Shown here in pieces: positions 1 to 10,582 of a DNA stretch of 64,000 nucleotides. Position numbers and translations under genes: made by a program. This DNA is from Exobasidium rhododendri (lineage: Eukaryota > Basidiomycota > Exobasidiomycetes > Exobasidiales > Exobasidiaceae): contig CP110630.1 in NCBI GenBank assembly GCA_026210745.1, positions 2,108,001 to 2,172,000 of the forward strand, in the 5' to 3' direction. The notes below the pieces were generated by a model. That model was given only the letters and a program-made list of their open reading frames with translations. It ran no database searches and was not told the origin of the DNA. The first letter of the stretch is position 1, and every line of letters starts with the position of its first letter.

Positions 1-3000
1 GGCCTTGATATTCCCGCGCCGACACTGCTACTACTGTTGTTGCCATTTCCCCCGAGCGGTAGACCAAAGAAGGAAGTTGCCGCGTTCGACTCAGTCTGGC
101 TCAGTCTCCCTAGCTGCGCCTTTGCCATTGATGGATTGAGCGGGCTATTGCGGGAGGCAGCACTGTTCGTCAGCGCGTTTGTTGCTGTTGAAGACGTCGT
201 CGTCGTTGTCGAAGCTCGCTTCTTCCCAATGGCCGTCTTGGAACTAGCTCCATTCATCGGCATTCCACCTGCCACTCCACCACCAAACGCACCTGTCCCG
301 CCACCACCGCTACTTGCAGACTTTCTCTGACTGACCATGCTGTACTTGTTCTCTCCCAGCGTAGACTGCACCATCCCTGCTCTTCTAGATCTTTCATGGC
401 GGGATTGAACCACTTTAAAGTGAATGAGCAGCTCGTTCCATTTCAGGTCTTCTCGATTGTTGCCTATAATCTTGCTCCTCGTGTTGCTGATGTTGGAAGC
501 GTTGCCTGCTCCCCCACCACTGCTGCTGTTGCTGTTGCTGATCGAGGCGCTCCTGCTGCTCCCGACGTGAAGATACCCAAGAGCGCTAACGGCATTCAGT
601 CGATTGCGCAGCGTGGCAAAGGCAGAGCTCTGAGGTAAGAGCATGAGGAGGCCATAGAGTGTTTTGAGGAGGTGCGGGTATCGTTCTGGCTCGAGCAGTT
701 GCAGTCGAAGCGTCATGAAGACTGGACTTTCTATCAATTGGACCAACTTGTCGATTTGTATGAGGAAGCTGACAGTGATCTCTAGTTCTGTAAAGATGTT
801 GAGCAGATTGCTTGCATGCTCATACGCTTGGGCTAGCAGGCATAAGCTCAGCGTCGCTACCGAATTATGACACCAACTCTTGTACAATCCGATGAACAGA
901 TGCTGACCATCCTTTGTTTCGAGATTCTTGAGTCGCTTGCGAAAGTCGCTCAATTCTGGTGAGGTGATGAGAATCATGTTCAGGTTTGTAATCATGATGC
1001 TTGCAAATTCCAGGTCCTCGTCCTTTTCAAGGATCTCCGCCAGCGTCTTGAAGACTCTCTCAGTGTGTAGCGAGGTGCATAGCTGTCGAATAATGAGGCT
1101 GCCCCTCGCTTCCAAGAGTCGTCTGTCGGTAGAGAACAAGTTGACGAGATTGGCGAGATAGGAGTTGTAAGCATCGTCGGATGCTCCACTCATCTGCGCC
1201 AGCAAGCGTAAGTCACATCGAATGACGTCTTCGCTTGGATCAGATAGTGTTTTGAGCAGGGCTGGGAATGTGCCGTCATTGATGCTCAAGATCCTTCTTG
1301 GTGCCTTTTGATGGAGCATGAGTAGCCACTCCAGTGCTGCCACTCTAGTCTCTTCGTGCTCGTCGATCAATTGCAGTGTCAATACGTTGACAGTGGTTTG
1401 CAGATCAAACGGATCTTTCTGCGGTCTCGGTGCATTGCCCAACGAAGTTGTCGACAGACTCAAGGCGACACCTTCACCTGCATCTACTTGATCGTGCGCG
1501 TTAAAGTGCGTAGTCGAGCGAAGACGGGGAGACTGAGGCGGCGAGATCACCCTTTGCTTTTCAGTGATAGTACCATCCTGACTAGAAGGTGCTTGCTGAG
1601 ATTCCTTTGTCGAGTCTGGGGCAGTTGCGAAGAAAGGCGTCCAGGGAAGCTGTTCAATGACTTGATACAAGTTCATGTTCGTAATGTTGGCGGCACTTTG
1701 GATGGCTGGACTGTGATGAGCAATACTGGGTAACACGGCGGGAATAAGTCGAGGCGTGAACGGCACCACCACTTCTTTGACCACGACTAGAAATTCAGCA
1801 ATCCATTGCTGTATCGTCGCCTGGATCTCATCATCGGGGTAGCTTATATGATTCACTAGAATCTCCATGATGGAGGCATAATCGATTCTCACTTCTTGAG
1901 CTGGTATCCACTCATCGTCATCCTCGTCGATGATCGTCTGCTCTGTTTTTTGTTCTTCTCCTTCTGCATCTCCACTGTTCGGCTCCTCCCTCCGCTCCTT
2001 TGCGATCCCCTCAGCGTCTTGCTTTTGCTGCTTGCGTTCGGCTCTTCGGTACTCTGCCTCCTTTCGCAGTCTTCCCAGCTCGGCGGCTTCTTGAATTTCC
2101 CGGAGAAAGTCAGCCAAGACTTTGGCTGTTGCTACACGAACGTCTGTGTTAGGATCACTGAGATATTTGATCAAGCCGTCCAGGAAGCTTGGCAAGAAAG
2201 TGACAAGCTCCAAGTCAGGAACGGAGTCCAACACTGTTATCCAACTGACGAGATAATTTCTTGTAAAAGGAGACAAGACATACATCCTTTCCGACAGTAG
2301 CGGCACAAATCGAGCCAGACTGAACGCTTTGTTCGCTGCGAGGTTGGCTTCCTCCTTGGAAGCCGCCTCTTCTGGCCCTGCTTTAGCCCTTGCCTTTTCT
2401 CTAGCGACGTCTAGTTCAGCCTGACCGCCAATGTTGCCTTCTGATGAGTCTTGCTTCGCTCTGATGAGAGAAATATCTTGATATTGGGAGACATAATGAG
2501 GAGCCGCCTCACAGACAATGTCTTTCAAGAGTCTATCCAGAAGCTCTGCCCCGTTCTTCACTGACAGCTCGGAGTCAGCGGCAAGCTGATGTGCAGACGT
2601 GTATGGTGAGCACATCTGATTCCTTTGCTGTAACCAAAGGAGGACTTACCTTGGAAAGAGCATCAAAGATCTCATTAAAGTACATCAAGATCTCCCCCTT
2701 GCACACTTTTGCAATATTATAAAAGCTCTCGCAGGCAAAGTAACTGTCGTTCATGTGGAAGAGTGAGCTGGCGATCCTACGCCTTGTGACTCTAGAAGAG
2801 ACAACTTCACTCACCGAATTTTGCTGTCAGGATCACCGCAACATGCAAGCACAGGGGGTACGATCTGTTCCAGGTATGATGCAATCTCTACACCCAACGC
2901 AATTCCGATACCCGCCAGCCCAATGAGGCCTCCGTTCCTTGCATTGACACTTTGTGGATTGGTAGTCGATGTCGGATTGTTGTTAAGCAGTGAGCATAGC

Positions 3001-3272
3001 TGCTGCACGATCAGGTTGATCCGAGCGCGATCATTGCGAATCAAGGCCTCTCTGACCTGTCTATATTCACGGGACAGTCGTCCATCAGAAAGGTGTAGCA
3101 GGAGAAGAACCTTCCCCCTTTTTCTACTCACTTTTCCAGCTCTAAAGTTGCCGCCTTTCGCTTGTCATACACCCGATCAAGCAAAGCCTTCTGCAGATTG
3201 GCGTCTATTGCGAATCACGCTAGGGGAGTGAGCACACGAAGACCTGCTACTCTGATAGCTCTGCTCACCCAT
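1..3272 (-). CDS. VAC14: Vac14-like regulator of the PI3P 5-kinase complex (3' end cut by window)
   Basis: Vac14 is the HEAT-repeat scaffold that joins the Fab1/PIKfyve lipid kinase and the Fig4 phosphatase on vacuole and endosome membranes. The spliced minus-strand protein starts MDANLQKALLDRVYDKRK and carries the family blocks NGGLIGLA, YLEQIVPPVLAC, YFACESFYNIAKV, NGAELLDRLLKDIV, RNYLVSWI, the C-terminal LYKSWCHN and TLYGLLMLLPQSSAF. Exons are 3272-3269, 3204-3132, 3060-2815, 2743-2650 and 2585 to the edge. All phases agree, and the first exon is only ATG plus one base. The C-terminal tail is rich in Ser, Gly and Ala and is still open at base 1, so the stop lies outside. At least 1000 residues are present. 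The gene is divergent from the PP2C gene. The identity is near certain; the exact start rests on the tiny first exon. Confidence 0.93.
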
Positions 3273-3648
3273 GCTGCTTCTGCTTCTGCTTCTGCTTCTG
3301 CTTCTGCTGCGACTACTGCTGATCTCACTGGCGGGCAGTCCTCTGTCGGTGGTGTGAAAGTCAAGACATCAACACTCGCCTACCATTCTCCTTTGACTCA
3401 AGTTCTGCTTCTTTTCGGGGACGTGCGCCCTATCTGAACGATGTGGAAATTAGAGTGGCCAAGAAGCCACGCGCAGGTCGCCCTCTGCTTTGCGAGGCAA
3501 TTTTCCATTCAGCGACAACCCTCTTTTCCACCTCTCGGAATTTGCAAAAGCCAGTCTTCCCCAGAACAGGAGTTGCAGCACCACCAGCGGCGAATCTGGG
3601 GGATTAGCCTGAACGAGGAATATTCTTGCTCGGGAGAAACACAGATTG
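3273..3648. promoter_or_regulatory. Divergent intergenic region VAC14 / PP2C phosphatase
   Basis: About 375 bases separate the two divergent start codons, so this must hold both promoters. Apart from the hexanucleotide tract I see no clear TATA box or other defined element. Confidence 0.5.
3275..3304. repeat. (TGCTTC)5 hexanucleotide tract
   Basis: Five perfect copies of TGCTTC lie directly upstream of the VAC14 start codon. On the VAC14 strand this is a purine-rich GAAGCA run in the 5' leader, starting three bases before the ATG. It is a simple repeat likely to vary in length between strains. Confidence 0.9.
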
Positions 3649-5718
3649 ATGTTACAGGGTCGACTATCTGGCCTTGCCCAGAGGTACGCTACTACAGGTA
3701 AAAGCGTCGGAACTCATCTTCGAAGTCTAGCAACAAAGGGAAGCGCTCCAACGAGTAGCAGTACAGGTCAAAACAGTGGTAGCAGCAGTAGCTCTCCCGG
3801 AACGAGCACGGCCTCCGTCAGATATAAGCAAAGGGCTCGAGACTGGGTCATTGTCGGGGCTTCGGGAGGAGTAGCAGTCTACGGCGCTTGGTGGTATCTT
3901 CAAGATCGTTCTACAAAGCCCTCTTCCTCCGATAATCTAGCGCAACACCGTGCTTTCTCGTTATCACCCGTCAGAGCAACATTCTCAATTCCAGTTCGAA
4001 AGGCTTCCAATCCTTCTCAGAGTGAAGCCAAAATTATATCTGCACTTCTACCTGATGAGGTGGACGCCAGGCTACGGGCAAACGAGAAGAGCACAAAGGT
4101 AGAGAGACCTGCAGGTGCTTGCATCGTAGAGAAATATGAGACCAATAGCCTGGCGAGCAATGACCCACTCGAAGATAGGAGAGCGGAAGTCATTGTGGAA
4201 AGAGATCGAGCAGTAGAAGGTGTTACGATGGCTCAGAAGGGCGACTTGGGCTTCTTTGCGGTGATGGATGGTCACGCTGGATACCAGACGTCTACACTCC
4301 TTTCCAATAAGGTAAGTGATAATTGCCAGAGGCGTTTGCACTGTGATCTTGTTAATCTCATCGGATCATTGATGTCACCACAGCTGATTGCGTTTGTCGC
4401 TCTGGAACTGGACAAAGTGATACGTGAGGCTGGAGAATACGGACAGATTGCCAAGGCAAAAGCAGCCATGCCCGCCAAGCTGTGGAGAGTCATCTTTGGC
4501 GGACCGGAGTCAACATCGAGTGATTCGCAGAGTCCGTCTTTCGGGCTTGACGGGGATTCTGAGATCATCAAAAGAGCAATCGTCAAAGCCTTTCGAGGAT
4601 TGGACAAGGAGATTGTCAATACACCGGTAGAACTACTCAAAGAATACGAATTGGCTAGGGATACAATTCTAGGTAGTCATCGTTCAGATCAAAATCAAAT
4701 CACTGGCACAAGAAGCCTATCATCACTGGCCCATAGCATCTTCCCGGTATCACAGCCGTCGAACAGCTCCTCCACTGCGACACAAAAGAGTGCTTACGAG
4801 ACCATGCTGCCTGCCTTGAGTGGAAGTTGTGCCTTGCTTACCTACGTCGACAGCGCGAGAGGAGATGTGTACGTTGCCTGTACTGGTGACAGTAGGGCAG
4901 TTGCAGGATGGTGGGATCATGACAAGCAACAATGGCAAGTAGAAGCATTGAGTAAAGATCAGACGGGAAGAAATCTAGACGAAGCAAAGCGAATGCGATC
5001 AGAGCATCCTTCTTCCGAAGCAGAGCATGTCATTATGCGTGGAAGGGTTCTAGGAGGCTTGGAACCTACTCGTGCTTTTGGAGATGCTCGATACAAGTGG
5101 GATCGAAATCTGCAAGACCGACTTTATGACGCCTTCCTACCCGGTGGAAAAGAATCTGTTCGAGGCGCCCCTCGTGGGCTTCTCACACCACCCTATGTTA
5201 CGGCAGAGCCAGTAGTCGAATGGAAGCGTCTGTCGCCTACTAGCCCAAAGGAACTGAAGTTCATCATCATGGCCACAGACGGGCTATGGGACATGATGTC
5301 CAATGAAGAAGCAGTCGGGCTTGTGGCCACTCATCTGTCTGGATACAGAGGTGTACTTGGGGCTTCGGAACTACACGCTAGATGCTTCGAGTCACGCAGA
5401 AAGGGCAGTTCTGGAGACGTCCTCCCTTCAGACGGGCAGGCGCAAGATCAAGGTAAAGAGCAGGCTCATCCTCTCAGCAAGGCAAAGCAGTCTCAATTTG
5501 CATTCGATGATGAAAACCTAGCGACACACCTCACTCGAAATGCACTAGGAGGAGCCAATCGCGATAGAGTTGCTGGCCTTCTCGCCATCCCTGCTCCCCA
5601 CTCTCGTCGGTATCGAGACGACATCACAGTCAATGTCCTCCTCTTTAACACTAGGCAAGAGCAGCAGTCTGCGGATGCTTCACACACTCTTCCCGACCTC
5701 CCCAAGTCGAAACTCTAG
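3649..5718 (+). CDS. Mitochondrial PP2C-family protein phosphatase (Ptc5 / pyruvate dehydrogenase phosphatase type)
   Basis: A metal-dependent Ser/Thr phosphatase of the PPM family. The two exons, 3649-4311 and 4384-5718, give about 665 residues. The N-terminus is basic and Ser/Thr-rich like a mitochondrial presequence. A single membrane segment follows near residue 70 (DWVIVGASGGVAVYGAWWYL). Catalytic motifs are present in order: FFAVMDGHAG near residue 206, the GDSRAV strand, ATDGLWDMMS and the closing DDITVNVLLF. This layout matches fungal Ptc5, which acts on mitochondrial pyruvate dehydrogenase. The substrate here is inferred. The intron at 4312-4383 is 72 bases, a multiple of three, with no in-frame stop, so unspliced RNA would stay open. 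It falls just after the DGHAG metal-binding motif. ATG 3649 is the first in-frame ATG. Confidence 0.88.
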   Translation: MLQGRLSGLAQRYATTGKSVGTHLRSLATKGSAPTSSSTGQNSGSSSSSPGTSTASVRYKQRARDWVIVGASGGVAVYGAWWYLQDRSTKPSSSDNLAQHRAFSLSPVRATFSIPVRKASNPSQSEAKIISALLPDEVDARLRANEKSTKVERPAGACIVEKYETNSLASNDPLEDRRAEVIVERDRAVEGVTMAQKGDLGFFAVMDGHAGYQTSTLLSNKVSDNCQRRLHCDLVNLIGSLMSPQLIAFVALELDKVIREAGEYGQIAKAKAAMPAKLWRVIFGGPESTSSDSQSPSFGLDGDSEIIKRAIVKAFRGLDKEIVNTPVELLKEYELARDTILGSHRSDQNQITGTRSLSSLAHSIFPVSQPSNSSSTATQKSAYETMLPALSGSCALLTYVDSARGDVYVACTGDSRAVAGWWDHDKQQWQVEALSKDQTGRNLDEAKRMRSEHPSSEAEHVIMRGRVLGGLEPTRAFGDARYKWDRNLQDRLYDAFLPGGKESVRGAPRGLLTPPYVTAEPVVEWKRLSPTSPKELKFIIMATDGLWDMMSNEEAVGLVATHLSGYRGVLGASELHARCFESRRKGSSGDVLPSDGQAQDQGKEQAHPLSKAKQSQFAFDDENLATHLTRNALGGANRDRVAGLLAIPAPHSRRYRDDITVNVLLFNTRQEQQSADASHTLPDLPKSKL

Positions 5719-5964
5719 TCAACCGAAGCATGTCAAAGTAATCGCCTTCCATTCCTTCCCCTTTGTATCATATCTGACGACGGCAGTTCCCCTTGTCTTG
5801 CTACCTGCTAGTGACACCTTGTCGTTGCCCTACTACCTGAGATTGAGCGAGTCCCCTTCAGCTCGTCCAGCGCATGTAGGCACATCTTGAATCAACCAGT
5901 GATTCCCCTCTCATTCGTCTTTTGCGTTGTTGCCTATTTAGTGTCCTCGCGTTGAGAGGGTTGA

Positions 5965-7524
5965 ATGTCTTTTCTCGAAGGGGTGCAAAATCGGGAGCAT
6001 CCGTCATCCTTACCACCACAACATGATACCCCAAGCTGTTTTGCGATGACGGCGCACACCTCCCCTTTGCCTGCACCATCGCCATCTCCAGTCACTCTCC
6101 GACAGCAAGATCAATTACGCCGCTTCTTGTACCCGTCACTCTCCAGTAAGGATGGCCTCCCTCTGCTTCTACCGCTGCCTATTGAGCTTCTCAAGGACGT
6201 AGCATGGAGAGAAGTCGATCTCCGCGTTCAAGTTCTTCTCGCGCAACTCCTGCGGATAGCCATATTGCCTTGGTATGCAAAGCTGACAAACGATCGAGAG
6301 CTCGTCGAAGAAGTCGTCGCTGTACTTACTTTTGGGCTGAGATCAGTCAACGAGTCCCTGCTCCGGAAGACCAAGAATGTAGATGGCACTACAAACGCAT
6401 TGACACAGATCGAGCATTTTCTCTTGTACGATGCAGTTTTTGTCCTCCAATCGCACTACACAGAAGTCAGACGAGCCAGGTCGATGTCTTCTCTTGAACC
6501 AGAGGAGGCCCTGCTCTTCTTAGCTTCCAATCCACATCCAGCTCTGGCGATAGATGCCCAATCGCAACTTCAAGTCGACGAGTCCTACATAGATCTTCTT
6601 CTGCTCGCCATTCTTCGAACAGTCTTACCTGCAAGACATTACTGCTCTCGCAATGAAGTGCTGCTAGTGATGGACGTCATCAAAGGTGGCATCAGGGGTC
6701 AACTTCGTATCAAGGGAAGGGGAGCGTGGGTAATAGTTAGAACGCTGCTGAACATCCTCAATGCACATGAGTCATCACACGTCAAGTCGGCCTCGAATGG
6801 AGAAATATCTGCAAGCGAAACCTCGAATTGGTACGATAAGGATAATTTGCTTTTGGGTCTCGACTTCGTCTATGCGATCATGAGGACCATCTTTTACTAT
6901 CTTGTCGTCGTCTATCTAGACTTCTTTACACCCGTAGCGGAGCCAAAGAGGAGGTTACGGAAACGCAAAGAAGACACCGAGGCAGTGGACAGGTCGACGC
7001 TAAATCATTGGGACATGGTGCCACTCCTTGAGCTGGTAGTAGAAGCACTGGGTTGGAAGCGTCGTTTCTTGACCAGGATTTTGGAAGAGTGGGTCCAGAT
7101 CGGACTGGCTTGGGGAGGAAATCGACTAATTGAAAGACAGGTCAGGGAAACGCTGTTGCGATTGACTCGACCGGACGTCCTTGCAAAGCACATCACCATG
7201 CTGTATGATACACTTCTCCTCTTGCCAGATCAAGCACCAGCCGTTTCTGTACAGGAGCCAGACATTGCCAATCAAAGGGCGGAGTACGATGAACTCGTCT
7301 TGAAATTGCTTCAAGTGGCCCAGCAATCCACCGCCCTCGCCCTGCTTCTTGGTCGCACAGAGGCGGACCAGAAGCAAACCATCGAAGAAGCAATATCGCC
7401 CTTTCTTGCACCATCGTCTGATTTAGCTCGCACTAGCATCGTACAAACTGCCAATGCCAGAAGTCTGCTCGTCCTGCTAGAGCAAATCGCTATCCTTCTC
7501 GACCCCCCGCCCATGAGAAGCTGA
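5965..7524 (+). CDS. PXA (PX-associated) domain protein
   Basis: A single-exon 519-residue protein. After a Ser/Pro-rich start of about 45 residues, the region from about residue 72 reads PIELLKDVAWREVDLRVQVLL and continues as a helical block typical of the PXA domain found in Mdm1/SNX13-type sorting nexins. Those proteins work at endosome, vacuole or ER contact sites. A hydrophobic segment near FVYAIMRTIFYYLVVVYLDF lies in the middle, and the rest is helical. No PX, RGS or nexin C-terminal domain is present, so this is a stand-alone PXA protein as known in other fungi. ATG 5965 is the first in-frame ATG. The membrane-contact role is inferred from the domain. It lies tail to tail with the dehydrogenase at 7670. 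Confidence 0.8.
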   Translation: MSFLEGVQNREHPSSLPPQHDTPSCFAMTAHTSPLPAPSPSPVTLRQQDQLRRFLYPSLSSKDGLPLLLPLPIELLKDVAWREVDLRVQVLLAQLLRIAILPWYAKLTNDRELVEEVVAVLTFGLRSVNESLLRKTKNVDGTTNALTQIEHFLLYDAVFVLQSHYTEVRRARSMSSLEPEEALLFLASNPHPALAIDAQSQLQVDESYIDLLLLAILRTVLPARHYCSRNEVLLVMDVIKGGIRGQLRIKGRGAWVIVRTLLNILNAHESSHVKSASNGEISASETSNWYDKDNLLLGLDFVYAIMRTIFYYLVVVYLDFFTPVAEPKRRLRKRKEDTEAVDRSTLNHWDMVPLLELVVEALGWKRRFLTRILEEWVQIGLAWGGNRLIERQVRETLLRLTRPDVLAKHITMLYDTLLLLPDQAPAVSVQEPDIANQRAEYDELVLKLLQVAQQSTALALLLGRTEADQKQTIEEAISPFLAPSSDLARTSIVQTANARSLLVLLEQIAILLDPPPMRS

Positions 7525-7669
7525 CCACCCGCTGTACTATATCGTTCTTGATCGCAAGGACGCATGATACCCCATTCACTTTGCCGTGCCGTTTATGACC
7601 GAAGGCTGCAGCGCTTCATCGGCACCAGAGATCTGTAGGCAATATCGAAGTGAGCAGGGGAAGCGTCGT

Positions 7670-9010
7670 CTACTTTTGAATCCGAGTGCATCGACTGACC
7701 GACTGAACAACGTTCCGGATCCAGTCTGGCATTGCTTTCAGTAACGAAGCAAGGCACGCCAGATACGGCAAGTATATTCCTCCGCTTTTCTCTCTCTCCA
7801 AGTGATCAATCAAAGCTTTGGCGACTTTTCGTGGTTCTTGTGTCGGCTGCAAAAATTGTGCCAGGGAGGACACACTTGTGCGAGCAAAGAGCGGTGTAGA
7901 GAGCTTGCCAAGGACGAGCAACGTAGTGCAGACACCCGGTGCTTTGTACCTGTCATTTGTGGACATCCTTGTCAGTTCATAAGACAGAAGAAGAGAAGTC
8001 AACATCTCATCGTCTCTCACTTCTTGTCCAATTCAAAGCGTAGCGATTCCATGAAGCCAACTAGAGCGTGTTTACTCGCCACATAGTCCGCTGATCAGTC
8101 GAAGCAAGTATGAGCGAAGAGAATCACGATACAATCACAGGATTCTTCGAACTTACTCAGCTGACTGATGGCAACATAGCCCATCACCGACGAGGTGGCC
8201 ACCTGACAGTAAGATGAGAAGCGCATCAGATAGGTCTACTCGTGTCGTACGGATAGGGTGGCACTCACGATATGCCCACGTCCACTTCCGAGCATACTAG
8301 GGAGGAAGGCCTTGACAGCGTGGTATGTGGCCAAGAAGTTCACTGCTATCGTTCTGGAGAGTGAGAGCGAATTCTGAGTGCACGCTCACCAATAGTCTCT
8401 GCTGTCTCATACCCACCTCTCAAATTGGTCCTCTTCAAAGTCGAGGACGAGACGACCGACCATAATGCCGGCATTGCTAATGAGGATTGTTGCGTCTTGC
8501 CCGAACTTGGCCTTGATCTTTGCAGGAAGAGCACTGACTGCCCTTTTGTCTGAGACGTCCGCTCTTATGTACATGTAGGTGAGATCGACATCGCTCTTGC
8601 TGGCAGCTGTCTCTTCCGCAATGTCTACTGCTGCGACCCGGCACCCCTTCGTCCTCAGCTCGGACACAATGGCCCCACCCAATCCACCGGAAGAGCCAGT
8701 GACAACAGCGACCTGCTCTTTCCAGACAATAGAAGGTCGTTGAAAGTGTTTTTTGACACCGTAGGAGACCACCAGGGCAGCCCAGAGTGCTGGGACATGG
8801 AGGAGAGCGTGTCCTGTCCCGTACTGGATCCTACAGTAGAACCAACCGAGATGCAAGGCAAGGTAAGCAGCGGCATATCGAGGATCTTCAGTTGTGGTAG
8901 ATGATGATGATGATGCCTGTAAGACTCTCGTGTTCGTGACTCGCAAGCGAACGCTACTCACCGCAGAAGCAATCGATCACATCATCAATCGAGATTGCCT
9001 TCGGCTGCAT
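7670..9010 (-). CDS. Membrane-anchored short-chain dehydrogenase/reductase (SDR)
   Basis: An NAD(P)-dependent oxidoreductase, resembling the RDH10/HSD17B11 group that acts on retinoids, steroids or other lipids. Splicing gives 332 residues from exons 9010-8962, 8885-8417, 8353-8269, 8202-8157, 8090-8021 and 7949-7670, and all phases agree. An N-terminal hydrophobic stretch (HVPALWAALVVSYGV) probably anchors it to ER or lipid droplets. The Rossmann motif TGSSGGLGGAI, the ISNAGIM motif, the catalytic serine in VATSSVMGY and the catalytic YVASK pair are all visible. The last acceptor could also lie slightly earlier (same phase, adding a few residues). The substrate cannot be told from sequence. 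The gene is divergent from the secreted protein at 9424. Confidence 0.85.
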
Positions 9011-9423
9011 ACCACAGGCAAAGAGAAGGAGAAGGGCGGAAAGGAAAAAGACCAACACTCGTGATGACGATGTTCGCCCGCGCGTGCCGTGGAAGGTGGG
9101 GCACGCGCCTCGGAGACGTCAAAAGAGAAAGATCGAAAGGACCCTTTGTTCCTGTGAGGACGCTAATGCAGACTTCTTTCCTTTGGAATTCGCGAAATAT
9201 GTGATCTATGAAGCCAGCCGGTCGTCCGTGTCCTTCATGTCTGTAGCATAAATAAGGAAGGCAACAGGAGTGGGAGCACCTCTGAAGTGAAGACATCCAA
9301 CAGCCATCTATCTCGAATCCTTCTCACGCCTCCCTGTCTCTACTGTCATCTTTCGACGATCCGCTCACCAGCAATCAAAACACTTTCGTTTACCCTCCAT
9401 CGCTCCCTCGCCCTGCAGTCGAC
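9011..9423. promoter_or_regulatory. Divergent promoter region, SDR / secreted Kre9-like protein
   Basis: A 413-base gap between two divergent starts. A TATA-like CATAAATAAGG sits near 9246, about 175 bases before the plus-strand start. The last 100 bases before that ATG are pyrimidine-rich, a common feature of expressed fungal promoters. Confidence 0.45.
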
Positions 9424-10094
9424 ATGGTTCACGTTCTGTCCAGCATCACCGCTCTCGCCGTCGCCCTCTTTTCCGTCCAAGTCTCTGCTCAGGCTTCCAA
9501 CAATGACCCTGTGAGTGTTGCGAGAAAAGGCCGACGTTGCAGAAGAGCTCGCTTCTTATATATCGCCTTTCCTTCCTCCCTTTGTCGCATCATAGAATGG
9601 CAAGTACTTCTACCTGAGTGAGCCTTCTTGCAACTACTATGAGTGCCACGTCACCCACCACCAAGGAAGCAAGATGAACGTCAAGTGAGTACCCGACTGG
9701 CGACAGCATGCTAGTCATCCACTAAACATCACCCTCTTTGTGATTCTATAGCTGGTTGAACCCTCTTCCCGGCAAAGTCACAATCACCCTTGAGCCACAG
9801 AATTCTGACGGAACTACATACACAATTGCTAGCCACCTGCTCGCCACGAACAACCACACCAGCTGTGACAAAGGCAGCCAAAAGACGTGCGGCGCTTACG
9901 AATGGACCATTCCCGATGATGTTGTTCCTGCGGACTACAGCGTTCAATTACACAGCTTGCACAACAGAAAGGTCTACAGTGAGTGTGAATCGAGAGGGAG
10001 GAGAAACGCTTCCTCGCTGCTCGCTTGACTGAACCTCGATTTTCGCCTCTCAGGCTATACTGACATAATCACGATCAAGAAGAAGACCACCTAA
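9424..10094 (+). CDS. Small secreted Kre9/Knh1-like cell-wall protein
   Basis: Four exons (9424-9510, 9596-9684, 9752-9978, 10054-10094) join in phase to give 147 residues. The first 22 or so residues are a clear signal peptide ending in VSAQA. The mature part has a beta-sandwich pattern with WLNPLPGKVTITLEP, YEWTIPDDV and DYSVQLHS, which fits the Kre9/Knh1 N-terminal domain family of fungal wall proteins. Four cysteines (PSCNYYEC and SCDKGSQKTC) could form two disulphides, and NHT is one N-glycosylation site. There is no Ser/Thr-rich stalk or GPI signal, so it is probably freely secreted. A wall or host-surface role is inference. Confidence 0.78.
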
Positions 10095-10582
10095 GATGCG
10101 GGCGCTTCTCGCCCTCCTGCTTGAGTAATTCTCAAAGCGCCTTCTCTCGTCTGGAACCAGGAGCACACTGTACATACATCATTCACATACAAATACCATG
10201 CAATCTTCTCGTCATAGTCATTCTTGATGTGGGACACTGCATCTTGAATTGTTGCGTTCCTTCTGGGTATGTAAGGGATATCAAGAAGGGTACATAGTCT
10301 GTTTGCGGTAGGTTGTGACATGAGCAACAAGCCAAGCTTTCCAAGTCAAAAGAGATCACATCTTCAGACGCACATCGAGGGAGATAGAACCAGAGCCTTA
10401 CAGCTAGTGATTGTTAATGAATGATATTAAAATTACTATATTCCTTTGCTATTCTTAGCCGAAGCCCCTCGCGTCTCCTTTCCCCTTGAAGTGAAGTGAC
10501 GATCTTGGTTGATGTGGATGCTTTCCTTTCCCTGCACAAAACCGCATCGACTTCATTTCCCCTGCACAAAACACCTTTCGTC
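10095..10582. other. AT-rich intergenic stretch with a short direct repeat
   Basis: No gene is supported. The sequence becomes AT-rich after about 10380. The 13-mer CCCTGCACAAAAC occurs twice about 30 bases apart (near 10530 and 10559), just upstream of the next gene. Confidence 0.4.
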
